Below, in pieces: positions 1 to 7,492 of a stretch of DNA of 64,000 nucleotides. Made by a program: the position numbers and the translations under genes. Source of the stretch: Lewinellaceae bacterium (GTDB lineage: Bacteria; Bacteroidota; Bacteroidia; Chitinophagales; Saprospiraceae); the NCBI GenBank assembly GCA_020636135.1, contig JACJYK010000001.1:1908501-1972500 (forward strand), given 5' to 3'. Each line of letters begins with the position of its first letter. Positions within the stretch are counted from its first letter, which is position 1. A model generated the notes under the pieces. The model had not been told where the DNA came from. It saw nothing but the letters and a program-made list of their open reading frames with translations, and did no database searches.

Positions 1-453
1 TTTACCCTGGCCAAATAGATTGCCTTCGACCAGATGTCGCTCTTTCATCAGACTTACCCCAACTTCGTATATTTTGTAACTGAATCGCATATCCTGTTTG
101 TCCGGATCGCGTGGCTGGCCGTAATTTGCAGGTTTGAAAATAACCATCTCTATTTTTTTACCTTGAGCGTCATTGACCATTTGAGATCTTTTGATCCCGT
201 CTGCCACGGAATAGCCGTAGGAGACAACTGACTCATCATTTTTAGTTATTCCAAAATTCGTAAAAGCATTTCCTGAATATATTTCCCATTCAACCTTAAC
301 CCTTTCAGTGGTTGGATAAATCACCTTTTCGACACGATCTGAAATCGTTTCTGTCCCAATGATCATCGGTACAGGACAGGTTTGGGCTTTAATTAATTGA
401 AAGGTTACCGGAATCAGGATCATAATTAAATAAAAACTATCCTTTGGTTTCAT
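1..453 (-). CDS. Secreted protein of unknown function (3' end beyond window)
   Basis: The reading frame starts at an ATG at 453 on the minus strand and stays open for 151 codons to the window edge, so the C-terminus is missing. Residues 1-24 form a signal peptide (MKPKDSF, then a hydrophobic stretch ending LIKAQ), so the product is probably exported. The rest is rich in Tyr, Lys and Asp and includes YPTTERVKVEWEIYSG and DKQDMRFSYKIYEVG. I do not recognise a family. The upstream 380 bases hold no gene, so this is probably the first gene of its transcript. Confidence 0.7.
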   Translation of the reverse strand, partial: MKPKDSFYLIMILIPVTFQLIKAQTCPVPMIIGTETISDRVEKVIYPTTERVKVEWEIYSGNAFTNFGITKNDESVVSYGYSVADGIKRSQMVNDAQGKKIEMVIFKPANYGQPRDPDKQDMRFSYKIYEVGVSLMKERHLVEGNLFGQGK

Positions 454-830
454 GTTGGAGCTTTCTTCCAAAATTCCTGAATAAAGACAGGTCCCGGTAT
501 CACCCGAAATGATGATTCTTAATGATTTTCGGATTAAAAAATTCAATAAGGATCAGTAAATTGGTATTCCCCCTAGCATAGCGTAATTAAGGACAAGTAA
601 TTCCATGCTGTGTCATCAAGGATGGTGGTAAAATGGAAAGGGATCACTCACGCTTCCAAATACATGAGCCACATAATACGATAGCGGAAAGCAAAGGGGA
701 GTACATATCTATCTGTAGTAAGTATGATGATAATTTGATGCACATGGACTGTTGAAGGTCTTAATAAAAAGTATTTCCACTGAAATGATTTATTACTACA
801 GATAATCCCTTAAAACAAATCTTCAACAAT
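454..830. other. Gene-free interval with a long inverted repeat
   Basis: I see no credible coding frame here. The notable structure is a perfect 11-bp inverted repeat, ATCTGTAGTAA at 711-721 and TTACTACAGAT at 793-803, separated by 71 bp. It could be a small MITE-like element or a folded 5' leader of the next gene. Confidence 0.5.
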
Positions 831-1124
831 ATGATAACTGTACATGACACCTTCGTTTGCAAGCCAGGTATGGCATCAAAGCTGGCCAAGAAACTGAAAG
901 AAGGAACCGCTGGGATTCCGGAATTCGTACAAATACTGACGGATGCAACCGGCCAGTTTAACCGGGTGATAATGATCAGCGAATATGAAAGCCTTGCCGC
1001 TTATGAAAAAAGCTTCGAGAGATACCGGCACCAGTCCGACGAGATCAAGAAGATGACTGAAGCAATGGCTGGCTATCAGGAGATGTATCTGACCGGTACA
1101 AGGGAAATATTCCAGGTCTGGTAG
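831..1124 (+). CDS. Small protein, probable dimeric alpha/beta-barrel fold
   Basis: A 97-residue cytoplasmic protein without signal or membrane segment. Its pattern suits the dimeric alpha/beta-barrel (ABM or NIPSNAP-like) fold: an N-terminal strand (MITVHDTFVCKPG), a Lys-rich helix (MASKLAKKLKEG), a strand pair around FNRVIMISEYES, a long helix (SLAAYEKSFERY), and a final strand ending TREIFQVW. Such proteins are small oxygenases or ligand-binding proteins, but no catalytic residues can be named here. It stands alone; a weak hairpin follows 50 bases downstream. The fold assignment is inference. Confidence 0.7.
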   Translation: MITVHDTFVCKPGMASKLAKKLKEGTAGIPEFVQILTDATGQFNRVIMISEYESLAAYEKSFERYRHQSDEIKKMTEAMAGYQEMYLTGTREIFQVW

Positions 1125-1170
1125 ATGAGCTGGCTACCTGCCGGGCTTGCTGATATTTTCGATTTTATTG

Positions 1171-1200
1171 GCAGACATTTTCATCAGCAAAATGTCTTGC
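1171..1200 (+). terminator. Candidate terminator after the alpha/beta-barrel gene
   Basis: An 8-bp perfect stem, GACATTTT at 1174-1181 and AAAATGTC at 1189-1196, with a 7-base loop and outer pairing (GCA with TTGC). There is no clear U-tract, so it may be only an mRNA 3' structure. Confidence 0.35.
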
Positions 1201-1398
1201 TAACATATTTCCCAAACGGGACAACCCTATAATTGGAGGTGATGGGAATTACAACCAAAAAATTATCAATCGGCAGACCGGTGCAACCAGGTAGGTGTAT
1301 GCCAATTGTAGTTTGATACCTATGCCTGAATTTGAAAATTTAGCATCCCAGAAATTTATAATTAAATTCAAGAGACAAATAGTAAGCAAAATCAAGAC

Positions 1399-2412
1399 AT
1401 GATGATGGAAATGCACAACACAAATAAAATGATCTCCTTCCTGGTCTTTCTGATTTCTTTTACTTGCATTCTGAACGCTCAGAAAGGTGATCTGGAATTG
1501 CTTCAGAATGAAATTAAAAGGCTGGAACAGATTTCAGGCGGAACGGTAGGGGTGGGAATCATACATCTGGAAAATCATACCCAACTGATGTTCAATAATG
1601 ATCAAACTTTTCCCATGGCCAGTTGCTTCAAAGTGCCTGTTGCCATCAGATTATTACAACGTGTTGAGGAGGGTTCACTTACCCTGGACAGTATGATCAA
1701 TGTGACCGCCCGGGATATCCATCCGGGTAGCGGAACCATTTCACGCCTGCTTGATGATCCCGGGGTGTCATTGTCGGTATTAAACCTTCTCGAATTAATG
1801 ATGCTCATCAGTGATAACTCAGCTGCCGATTTATGCCTTGAATTGTCGGGTGTACCGGTAAGTGTAAATGAAATGTTGCACAGCAACCATATTGAAGGAT
1901 TATCGGTGGACCGGCCCACATTGGCTTTAATTGCCAATTGGCTGGGAGCTCCTGTAGCCGCTGAACAGAAAATGACCATGGATGAATTTCGGGAAGTGGT
2001 AAAAGCGGTTAACGAGGTGCAACAAAAAGAATCGATGGAAAATTTCTCAAATGACCCCCGTGACCAGTCTTCACCGGGGGCAATGGCTTTATTGTTGCAA
2101 TTGCTATGGAACGGTCAGTTATTGAATAAAGAATATACCGATTTGCTGCTGGATATCATGTACCGTTGCGAGACCGGCGAGTTACGCATTAAAGGCATTT
2201 TACCACCAGACATCAGAGTGGCTCACAAGACAGGAACCATAGGTAAGACAGCCAATGATGTAGGCATAATTGACCTTCCGGATGACGCAGGCCATGTAAT
2301 TGTTACGATCTTCGTTAAGGATTCGGCAATGGATGTTGCCGACCGTGAGAAATCGATTGCTCACATAGCCCGCGCCGTTTATAACTATTTCCTGTTTCAT
2401 AAGACGGAATGA
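1399..2412 (+). CDS. Class A beta-lactamase-like serine hydrolase, secreted
   Basis: A 337-residue protein with a signal peptide (hydrophobic core ISFLVFLISFTCILNAQ). It carries the penicillin-recognising fold motifs: S75-x-x-K78 (SCFK), S138-D-N140, and K277-T-G279. NDPRDQSSPGAM aligns with the segment after the omega loop in class A enzymes. The segment between SDN and NDPRD is about 30 residues longer than in TEM, and the omega-loop Glu166 is not evident: the expected place reads DRPTLALIANWLG. Classical penicillin hydrolysis is therefore doubtful; a peptidase or esterase role is equally possible. Several ATGs precede the signal peptide (1399, 1402, 1411, 1429), so the exact start is uncertain. 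Confidence 0.85.
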   Translation: MMMEMHNTNKMISFLVFLISFTCILNAQKGDLELLQNEIKRLEQISGGTVGVGIIHLENHTQLMFNNDQTFPMASCFKVPVAIRLLQRVEEGSLTLDSMINVTARDIHPGSGTISRLLDDPGVSLSVLNLLELMMLISDNSAADLCLELSGVPVSVNEMLHSNHIEGLSVDRPTLALIANWLGAPVAAEQKMTMDEFREVVKAVNEVQQKESMENFSNDPRDQSSPGAMALLLQLLWNGQLLNKEYTDLLLDIMYRCETGELRIKGILPPDIRVAHKTGTIGKTANDVGIIDLPDDAGHVIVTIFVKDSAMDVADREKSIAHIARAVYNYFLFHKTE

Positions 2413-2532
2413 TCGTCTATTACCTCATAACCTTATAAGGGTCGTAATCACGATTCATTTCGAAACGCATCCATGTCCAGAATCCACAGGTTAACCTTTT
2501 CCGGCTTAATTGTTTAAATCGGACCTGGAAGG

Positions 2533-2754
2533 TTATCTTCCCAGGTATGACTTATGTCTTTCAATTCTGAATTTGACCTCAGGGTAGGGGTCCTTGATTT
2601 GAATAGACTGCAGAGGTCCCGAAGGACAATCAAGATCAATAATAGCAATTACGGAGGTAGGTGGGATGGAACTGAAGGTCTGCCAGTAGGCTTGAATTTG
2701 GTCGACGGCGATTTCAATCTTTTCACCCGTCACCACGGTGAAGGTTTCTTTCAT
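2533..2754 (-). CDS. Small hypothetical protein
   Basis: A 73-residue frame starting MKETFTVVTGEKIEIAVD, with a plausible hydrophobic/charged balance and a basic C-terminus (VKFRIERHKSYLGR). It is soluble, with no signal peptide. An overlapping frame on the other strand covers almost the same bases, and I prefer this one because its composition looks more like a protein. No family is recognised. It lies between genes of unknown function on the opposite strand. Confidence 0.4.
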   Translation of the reverse strand: MKETFTVVTGEKIEIAVDQIQAYWQTFSSIPPTSVIAIIDLDCPSGPLQSIQIKDPYPEVKFRIERHKSYLGR

Positions 2755-3114
2755 CTTTTAGGCGTTTTAATAAAGTGAAATTAACCTGGAAGGGGTTCAG
2801 GTTCTCTTTGGCAGGTATTCAAGGTACAAATTCAGTGCCGTAATGTGCTAATACCCCAAAACTATAAGAAGTTATATTGAATTTTAACTTTTGGATGGGT
2901 TCGATAGCTCAAACGAAGCGATTGTCCGGATGGTTAAAACTCACTTCCTTTTTAAATATCTGGAACCGAAGCTTATACGGAATGCCAGCCCAAAGCAATT
3001 ACCATTTGAGAGCGGACCTAAACCAAAAATTTAATAGTTCTACGATTTAAAGGGATGGCGTAAAATTCCTAACTTGAATTGACACAAAATGATAGCCAAA
3101 AAATCGAACAAACA
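2755..3114. other. Gene-free interval
   Basis: AT-rich sequence without a credible coding frame, tRNA or strong hairpin. A near-consensus -7 box (TAACTTTT) lies near 2885 on the plus strand, but the next gene on that strand starts about 230 bases further on. Confidence 0.4.
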
Positions 3115-3561
3115 ATGAATCTGATTCTCCTTTTCTATGTAGCATTCCCACTACTTAATGGAATAGACATGGATAGGAGTGGGGCAACGACCCAGGGTGC
3201 CGTGTCTTATGAATCCAGTGTTTATATTGAGGTTGCTTATGGATTGAAATATACACCACAGGTGGATATTGTAACCCTGAATGCAGCGAATCAGGAAACT
3301 TTTAATTTGATCAATCAGGCAACCCTTTACAATTGGTTTAGCAATAAATCGGCTTACATCACCTCACTGAATAACCAGGTTACTGTAAATTCTTTTCAAC
3401 CTGTACCGGGATCGTCCCGTGAGAATGATTTGGCCTCCGATCAATTTTATGCGCGGTTTGTCTTTGTCAATGCGGGTGCGCAGAGCAAAAACGTATATGT
3501 TGGGCAGGCAACGTATATCGAAATTTACATTGATGAAAATGGGGTGGATGTAGTGTATTGA
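3115..3561 (+). CDS. Hypothetical exported protein
   Basis: A 148-residue protein if the ATG at 3115 is used; this puts a short signal-like segment (MNLILLFYVAFPLLNG) at the N-terminus. The frame also extends upstream to a TTG at 3079, which is less likely. The mature part is strand-rich, with many Asn, Thr and Val (VDIVTLNAANQETFNLINQ and YARFVFVNAGAQSKNVYVG), suggesting an extracellular beta-sandwich. No family is recognised. Its 3' end overlaps the decayed tail of an antisense IVP-like gene. Confidence 0.5.
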   Translation: MNLILLFYVAFPLLNGIDMDRSGATTQGAVSYESSVYIEVAYGLKYTPQVDIVTLNAANQETFNLINQATLYNWFSNKSAYITSLNNQVTVNSFQPVPGSSRENDLASDQFYARFVFVNAGAQSKNVYVGQATYIEIYIDENGVDVVY

Positions 3562-3841
3562 TGGATTGATTTGTTGTGTCAAGAATATCTTCATCTTTCA
3601 AGACATCCAATATTGCGACGCATTCAAAAATGGAACTTCTGGCAATGATGAAAAAGTTTCTCCTATCTGCTTTTGAGAAGCGACCTGAGCCTTCAGCGAT
3701 ATTGAGAACAATACTAAATGAAGCTCTCCGGAGTTGATCTTTCGTTGTGCGATCTAGATTTGAGCTGGTAATACAAGTTCGAATCTTGGCATTAAAGGCT
3801 TTTGCCTTTTTATATATGTCAAGTTTTTCGAAATCAAACAT
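3467..3841 (-). pseudogene. Truncated four-helix-bundle (23S rRNA IVP-like) protein
   Basis: From the ATG at 3841 the frame encodes about 87 residues typical of the S23/IVP four-helix-bundle family: FDFEKLDIYKKAKAFNAKI, then LRRASFSIVLNIAEGSGR, then RRNFFIIARSSIFECVAILDV. Family members run about 115-120 residues; here the similarity stops after KDEDIL (near 3580), and the remaining codons are the antisense of the neighbouring gene. The last helix is therefore missing. Such genes are common accessory passengers in Bacteroidota intergenic regions. A tandem repeat lies just upstream. Confidence 0.6.
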
Positions 3842-3869
3842 GGTGAGCGGGATATTAATGTAGTTATTA

Positions 3870-4025
3870 GAGTGAGTTGGAGTTGGAGAGTGAAAAAAGA
3901 ATGTTGAGTAGTTCACCGTTCTTGCTCCTCTTTCTCACAGTGTTTAATATAGTGAGTTGGAGTTGAAGAGTGAAGAAAACAGTGTTAAGCAGCTCATCAC
4001 TCCCGCTCTTCCTCCTCACACTGTT
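3870..4025. repeat. Imperfect tandem duplication of a ~79-bp unit
   Basis: Two diverged copies, about 3870-3948 and 3951-4025. Both begin GAGTTGGAGTTG, followed by an AGAGTGAA-rich stretch, and both end with a CTC-rich segment before CTCACA. The second copy contains an 8-bp inverted repeat (AACAGTGT with ACACTGTT). The unit is non-coding and sits between the truncated IVP gene and tRNA-Leu. Two copies with no spacer exclude a CRISPR array. Confidence 0.6.
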
Positions 4026-4028
4026 TTA

Positions 4029-4117
4029 TGGTACCCGGAGCGGGACTTGAACCCGCACGGACATTACTGCCCACAGGATTTTAAGTCCTGCGTGTCTACC
4101 AATTCCACCATCCGGGC
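4029..4117 (-). tRNA. tRNA-Leu(TAA)
   Basis: An 89-nt class II tRNA on the minus strand with acceptor GCCCGGA/TCCGGGT (a G-U closing pair), discriminator A and an encoded CCA. The D-loop contains TGGTAGACA, the anticodon loop ACTTAAAAT gives UAA, a long variable arm follows, and the T-loop reads GGTTCAAGTCC. The long variable arm and anticodon identify leucine. Confidence 0.95.
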
Positions 4118-4148
4118 AAATTGGGTACCAAGTGAGTAGCCAGTATTT

Positions 4149-4156
4149 CAAAGTTA
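4149..4156 (-). promoter_or_regulatory. Candidate -7 box for tRNA-Leu
   Basis: TAACTTTG on the minus strand matches TAnnTTTG, 32 bases upstream of the tRNA. There is no TTG at the expected -33 position; instead a perfect hairpin (ACGCAGGA/TCCTGCGT, 4160-4178) lies just upstream. The hairpin repeats 11 bases of the tRNA-Leu anticodon arm. Confidence 0.45.
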
Positions 4157-4231
4157 GTAACGCAGGACTTTCCTGCGTGCCTGTTCACGCTTTGAGTTGT
4201 GTACTAAGATAACAAAGCTCGCGCCAATAAA

Positions 4232-4281
4232 AAAAGGTTTGAACACAGACCGGTCAAAGAGGAACTGAATTCAAACCTTTT
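4232..4281 (-). terminator. Rho-independent terminator of tRNA-Gly
   Basis: A perfect 12-bp stem (AAAAGGTTTGAA with TTCAAACCTTTT) around a 26-base loop begins 2 bases after the tRNA-Gly CCA. On the minus strand it runs into seven Ts. It separates the tRNA-Gly transcript from tRNA-Leu. Confidence 0.75.
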
Positions 4282-4283
4282 CG

Positions 4284-4359
4284 TGGAGCGGATGACGAGA
4301 CTCGAACTCGCGACCCCAACCTTGGCAAGGTTGTGCTCTACCAACTGAGCTACATCCGC
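4284..4359 (-). tRNA. tRNA-Gly(GCC)
   Basis: A 76-nt tRNA with acceptor GCGGATG/CATCCGC, D-arm GCTCAGTTGGTAGAGC, anticodon loop CTTGCCAAG (GCC), T-arm GGTTC-type (GAGTTCGAGTCTC) and an encoded CCA. It has its own promoter and terminator. Confidence 0.96.
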
Positions 4360-4388
4360 ATTTACAAAGAACGTCCCAAATGGGATTG

Positions 4389-4420
4389 CAAATATAAAGG
4401 AATATTCAACGATTGATCAA
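4389..4420 (-). promoter_or_regulatory. tRNA-Gly promoter (Bacteroidota type)
   Basis: TATATTTG (4396-4389) as the -7 box and TTG (4420-4418) as the -33 element, 21 bp apart on the minus strand. The predicted start near 4382 lies 23 bases ahead of the tRNA. Confidence 0.7.
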
Positions 4421-4436
4421 CAGGTAGCGCAAAATT

Positions 4437-4595
4437 TTATATCACATCAAATGCCTGTACCAAATAGGTCAGGGTAAACGGCAAGGCAATCCAAAAGAAT
4501 TCCGGCTTAAAGATCAGTAAGCCTGCGCAGATGACGAAGGCAATGAGAAAGTTCATCCGGATTTTTCCTTTGTTGCTGTTATCTACTTCTTCCAT
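4437..4595 (-). CDS. Small membrane protein, 52 residues
   Basis: The ATG at 4595 opens a 52-codon frame: a polar N-terminus (MEEVDNSNKGKIR) followed by two hydrophobic segments, about residues 14-29 and 34-50. The segments are joined by KPEFF, which makes a likely two-helix inner-membrane hairpin. There is no signal cleavage site. No family is recognised. It is an independent small gene between tRNA-Gly and the acyl-CoA dehydrogenase, and the tRNA-Gly promoter lies just beyond its stop codon. The fit of charge and hydrophobicity argues that it is real. Confidence 0.55.
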   Translation of the reverse strand: MEEVDNSNKGKIRMNFLIAFVICAGLLIFKPEFFWIALPFTLTYLVQAFDVI

Positions 4596-4834
4596 GATGT
4601 ATATCTATTTTAATCATGCAAACATACAAATTCAATACTTTTCACCAACCAATTTTATCACTTGTTCGCGATTGCACCAGAAGGAAGCCTATCCATAGCC
4701 CAGTTATCTGCTTTCGATTGTCATTTTAATCCCTCAGATACCAAGGATACTTTAATTATTGACCTGAAGTCATGTGAATTGCATCAAATAATTTTTAAAA
4801 CAGATTGAATGGCAGCTAATAATTGTGAAAAATA

Positions 4835-4865
4835 TTGACTCTAAGTCAAATTATTATTAATTTTA
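4835..4865 (+). promoter_or_regulatory. Acyl-CoA dehydrogenase promoter with overlapping palindrome
   Basis: TTG at 4835-4837 and TAATTTTA at 4858-4865 (close to TAnnTTTG), 20 bp apart. The -33 element is embedded in a perfect palindrome, TTGACT-CTA-AGTCAA (4835-4849). A repressor bound there would block the promoter; the TetR protein encoded downstream is the obvious candidate. Confidence 0.55.
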
Positions 4866-4884
4866 GCCAAAAGACCTTTAATCC

Positions 4885-6678
4885 ATGGAATTAGAAAATG
4901 CGCTTAAAGCCCTGTCAGGAGGTGAGTTTCTCATCCAATCCTCATCGACCGGGCAAACTTTTATACCCGAAGAACATACTGAAGAACAGGAGATGATCTT
5001 CCAGATGGCTGCGAGTTTTGTACAGCAGGAAATAAAACCCAATATCGCACGCATCGAAAACCAGGAACCCGGAATGCCCGAGTACCTGTTTCGGAAGAGC
5101 GGAGAACTTGGTTTGTTGGGTGCTCATATGCCCGAAGCCTATGGTGGCATGAACCTTGATTTTAACACCAATACATTGCTTTGTGATGCACTTGGCAATA
5201 TGGGATCGTTTAATACCTCATTTGCTGCCCATACCGGAATTGGCATGTTGCCTATCCTGTATTACGGTACCGATGCCCAGAAGGAAAAATATCTACCTGG
5301 GATGATCGATGGTAGCATCAAGGCGAGTTATTGCCTTACGGAGCCAGGTTCCGGTTCGGATGCCCTTGCGGCCAAAACCCGTGCAGATCTTAGCGAAGAT
5401 GGTAAGAGCTATATCATCAATGGTCAGAAGATGTGGATCTCCAATGCCGGTTTTGCAGACCTGTTTGTGGTATTTGCAAAAATAAACGGGGAGCATTTTA
5501 CCGGATTCCTGGTTGAAAGGGGGACTCCCGGACTGACCTTTGGTGAAGAGGAGAAGAAATTAGGGATTAAAGGTTCGTCCACCCGGCAGGTGTTTTTTGA
5601 AAATGTGACTATTCCGGTGGATAATCTGCTCGGGGAAGCGGGGAAAGGCCATCTGATCGCCCTTAATGTACTCAACATGGGGCGTTTCAAATTAGGAGCT
5701 TTCTGCATCGGAGGAGCTAAATCCGCAATTACAGAATCCATCCGATATGCCAATGAGCGCGTCCAGTTCGGTAAGTCCATCGGTCATTTTGGCGCCATCC
5801 AGTACAAGCTGGCGGAACAAACGATTCGTTCTTTCACAGCTGAAAGCCTGATTTACCGTATTTCAGATCTCATCCAGCGGAAAACTGAATCCCTCATTGG
5901 TGATGGCGAAGATCCGGTTAAAGCAAAACAAAAGGCAGCGCAGGAATATGCCATCGAATGTTCTATTGCCAAAATTGCGGGATCTGAGCTGATTGACTAT
6001 GTGGTTGATGAATACGTACAGGTCCTGGGTGGTATCGGTTATTCGGAAGAACATGCAGCGGCCCGGGCATACCGGGATGCACGTATCAACCGGATCTACG
6101 AAGGGACCAATGAAATTAATCGGTTGGTTATCATTGACATGGTTTTCCGGAAAGCACTTAAAGGAGAGCTTGACCTGGTAAATGCTGCCTGGGCAGTCCA
6201 GAAAGAATTGGCTAAAATGCCTTCGCTGGCGGGAGCAAATTCCAATCCGTATGCAGCAGAAGAGATGGCGATTGAGAACATGCGCAAGCTCGTTCTCATG
6301 GTCATTGGCGCCGCAGGAAAGATGCAGATGGATGGCCAGCTGGACCTGAAGAACGAACAAGAGATCACCATGAACGGTGCAGACATGATCATGGACCTGT
6401 TTGCATCTGAATCCTTATTGTTGCGTGTCCGCAAGCTGGATGAAATGGGCAAAAAAGAGGCTTATCACGACGACGTGATGAAAGTACAATTTTGGGAGGC
6501 CAGTCAGCACATTGCTAAAACAGCTCGCGAAGCCATCAACTCTTTTGCATCCGGTGATTTACAGCGTACTTTTTTGATGGGCGTAAAACGTTTCGATCAA
6601 TATCCTCCGGTAAATATAAAAGAGGCTCGCAGACGCATAGCTCAGCATTTATTGACAGCTAATGAATACAATATGTAA
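4885..6678 (+). CDS. Acyl-CoA dehydrogenase, long (VLCAD-like) form
   Basis: This 597-residue FAD flavoenzyme catalyses the first alpha,beta-dehydrogenation of fatty acyl-CoA in beta-oxidation. The N-terminal helical domain spans about 30-145, the middle beta domain has the signature CLTEPGSGSDA (150-160) and MWISNAG, and the C-terminal helical domain has RVQFGKSI and LGGIGYSEEH. The catalytic Glu is E406 in IYEGTNEINR. About 170 extra residues follow (430-597), as in VLCAD/ACAD9-type enzymes, making it longer than the usual 380-residue short-chain forms. It is probably cytoplasmic or peripherally membrane-bound. It is monocistronic, ends at a bidirectional terminator, and faces a convergent TetR gene. 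Confidence 0.93.
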   Translation: MELENALKALSGGEFLIQSSSTGQTFIPEEHTEEQEMIFQMAASFVQQEIKPNIARIENQEPGMPEYLFRKSGELGLLGAHMPEAYGGMNLDFNTNTLLCDALGNMGSFNTSFAAHTGIGMLPILYYGTDAQKEKYLPGMIDGSIKASYCLTEPGSGSDALAAKTRADLSEDGKSYIINGQKMWISNAGFADLFVVFAKINGEHFTGFLVERGTPGLTFGEEEKKLGIKGSSTRQVFFENVTIPVDNLLGEAGKGHLIALNVLNMGRFKLGAFCIGGAKSAITESIRYANERVQFGKSIGHFGAIQYKLAEQTIRSFTAESLIYRISDLIQRKTESLIGDGEDPVKAKQKAAQEYAIECSIAKIAGSELIDYVVDEYVQVLGGIGYSEEHAAARAYRDARINRIYEGTNEINRLVIIDMVFRKALKGELDLVNAAWAVQKELAKMPSLAGANSNPYAAEEMAIENMRKLVLMVIGAAGKMQMDGQLDLKNEQEITMNGADMIMDLFASESLLLRVRKLDEMGKKEAYHDDVMKVQFWEASQHIAKTAREAINSFASGDLQRTFLMGVKRFDQYPPVNIKEARRRIAQHLLTANEYNM

Positions 6679-6705
6679 GGTCATATTACGACTTTACGGA
6701 AAGAA

Positions 6706-6735
6706 AAAGATCTGGCTCCGGCCGGATCTTTTTTT
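6706..6735. terminator. Bidirectional terminator
   Basis: An 11-bp stem with one wobble (AAAGATCTGGC, loop TCCG, GCCGGATCTTT) followed by Ts on the plus strand and preceded by As. It lies between the convergent acyl-CoA dehydrogenase and tetR genes and touches the tetR stop codon. Confidence 0.8.
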
Positions 6736-7402
6736 ATACAGGATGGATCAGAGTATGTTTGATCAGAGCGATCAGGTATTCCTTCCATTCGTCGAGCTGG
6801 ACGGTGTGCAAAGAATGTTTTCTTCCCGCCAGATTGGTTAGCTTAAGGTAGCCCAATACCATTGCCCAGGCACTCAGATACAGCATCTCCGGCTTGCGAT
6901 TATCGTGAATGGAGCCATCCTCCATTCCCCGCTTAATTTCCTGGACTACAATACTAACCGGTATGTTATGAATGTCTTTCAATCGCATAAAGTAGACGCT
7001 TCCCTTTAAAGCATCGGAGAGTTTGTCTTCATTATTGCCGGCAGAGGTGGAACGGATAACCGCGGTGTAGTCCAGCATGGCCTCAGTGTACAAGGGGTAT
7101 TTCTGACTAAAGTCGAAATAGGTGTTCATCAGTGCAACAACACTGTTCAGACCATTTTCCGATTTGTTTTGCTGAATTGCTGCATACATCAGATCATTGA
7201 GCAATGATAATGCCCGGTAGACGATGGCCATATACAGGTTCTCCTTGCTTTCAAAATAGAAATAGACGCTGGCTTTTGACATGCCGGCCTCTTCGCCTAC
7301 CCATTCCATTTTGGCATTGGTAAACCCGTGGCGATGGAAAACCCGTTCTGCGGCATCCAGTATATTGTGTTCTTTATTACTCCTGCGGGACGTTTTGACC
7401 AT
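6734..7402 (-). CDS. TetR/AcrR family transcriptional regulator
   Basis: A 222-residue repressor. The N-terminal HTH spans residues 12-58 (ILDAAERVFHRHGFTNAKM, then GMSKASVYFYFESKENLY), which is the TetR signature. The rest is an all-helical ligand-binding and dimerisation domain. Its convergent neighbour is an acyl-CoA dehydrogenase, so a fatty acyl-CoA ligand (FadR-like role) is plausible but inferred. A perfect palindrome 30 bases upstream of its start is a candidate autoregulatory operator that also overlaps the mnmA promoter. Confidence 0.9.
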   Translation of the reverse strand: MVKTSRRSNKEHNILDAAERVFHRHGFTNAKMEWVGEEAGMSKASVYFYFESKENLYMAIVYRALSLLNDLMYAAIQQNKSENGLNSVVALMNTYFDFSQKYPLYTEAMLDYTAVIRSTSAGNNEDKLSDALKGSVYFMRLKDIHNIPVSIVVQEIKRGMEDGSIHDNRKPEMLYLSAWAMVLGYLKLTNLAGRKHSLHTVQLDEWKEYLIALIKHTLIHPV

Positions 7403-7431
7403 AGGCTGATCTTACTTCCACCGATTGGTCT

Positions 7432-7464
7432 ATTGGTTTGTGAACCAATCAGTTCGTAAATTTG
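7432..7464 (+). promoter_or_regulatory. mnmA promoter overlapping a TetR-type palindrome
   Basis: TTG (7433-7435) and TAAATTTG (7457-7464) are 21 bp apart, a full Bacteroidota promoter for mnmA. The palindrome ATTGGTT-TGTG-AACCAAT (7432-7449, 7-bp arms) covers the -33 element. An extra half-site, GATTGGT, lies at 7423-7429. Confidence 0.65.
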
Positions 7465-7492
7465 TAGTTTATTTTTCATAATTACTAATCGC

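Noticed and set aside
1399..2412. Calling this an antibiotic-resistance beta-lactamase
   Set aside because: The Glu166 base is not evident, and no mobile or resistance context surrounds the gene.
2554..2778. 74-codon plus-strand frame opposite the small minus-strand gene
   Set aside because: The minus-strand frame has better protein-like composition; both cannot easily be real.
3870..4025. Two similar ~79-bp units as a CRISPR-like array
   Set aside because: Only two diverged copies, no spacers and no cas genes nearby.
5863..6360. 165-codon frame antisense to the acyl-CoA dehydrogenase gene
   Set aside because: Shadow of a well-conserved coding sequence; Cys/His-rich composition and no family signal.
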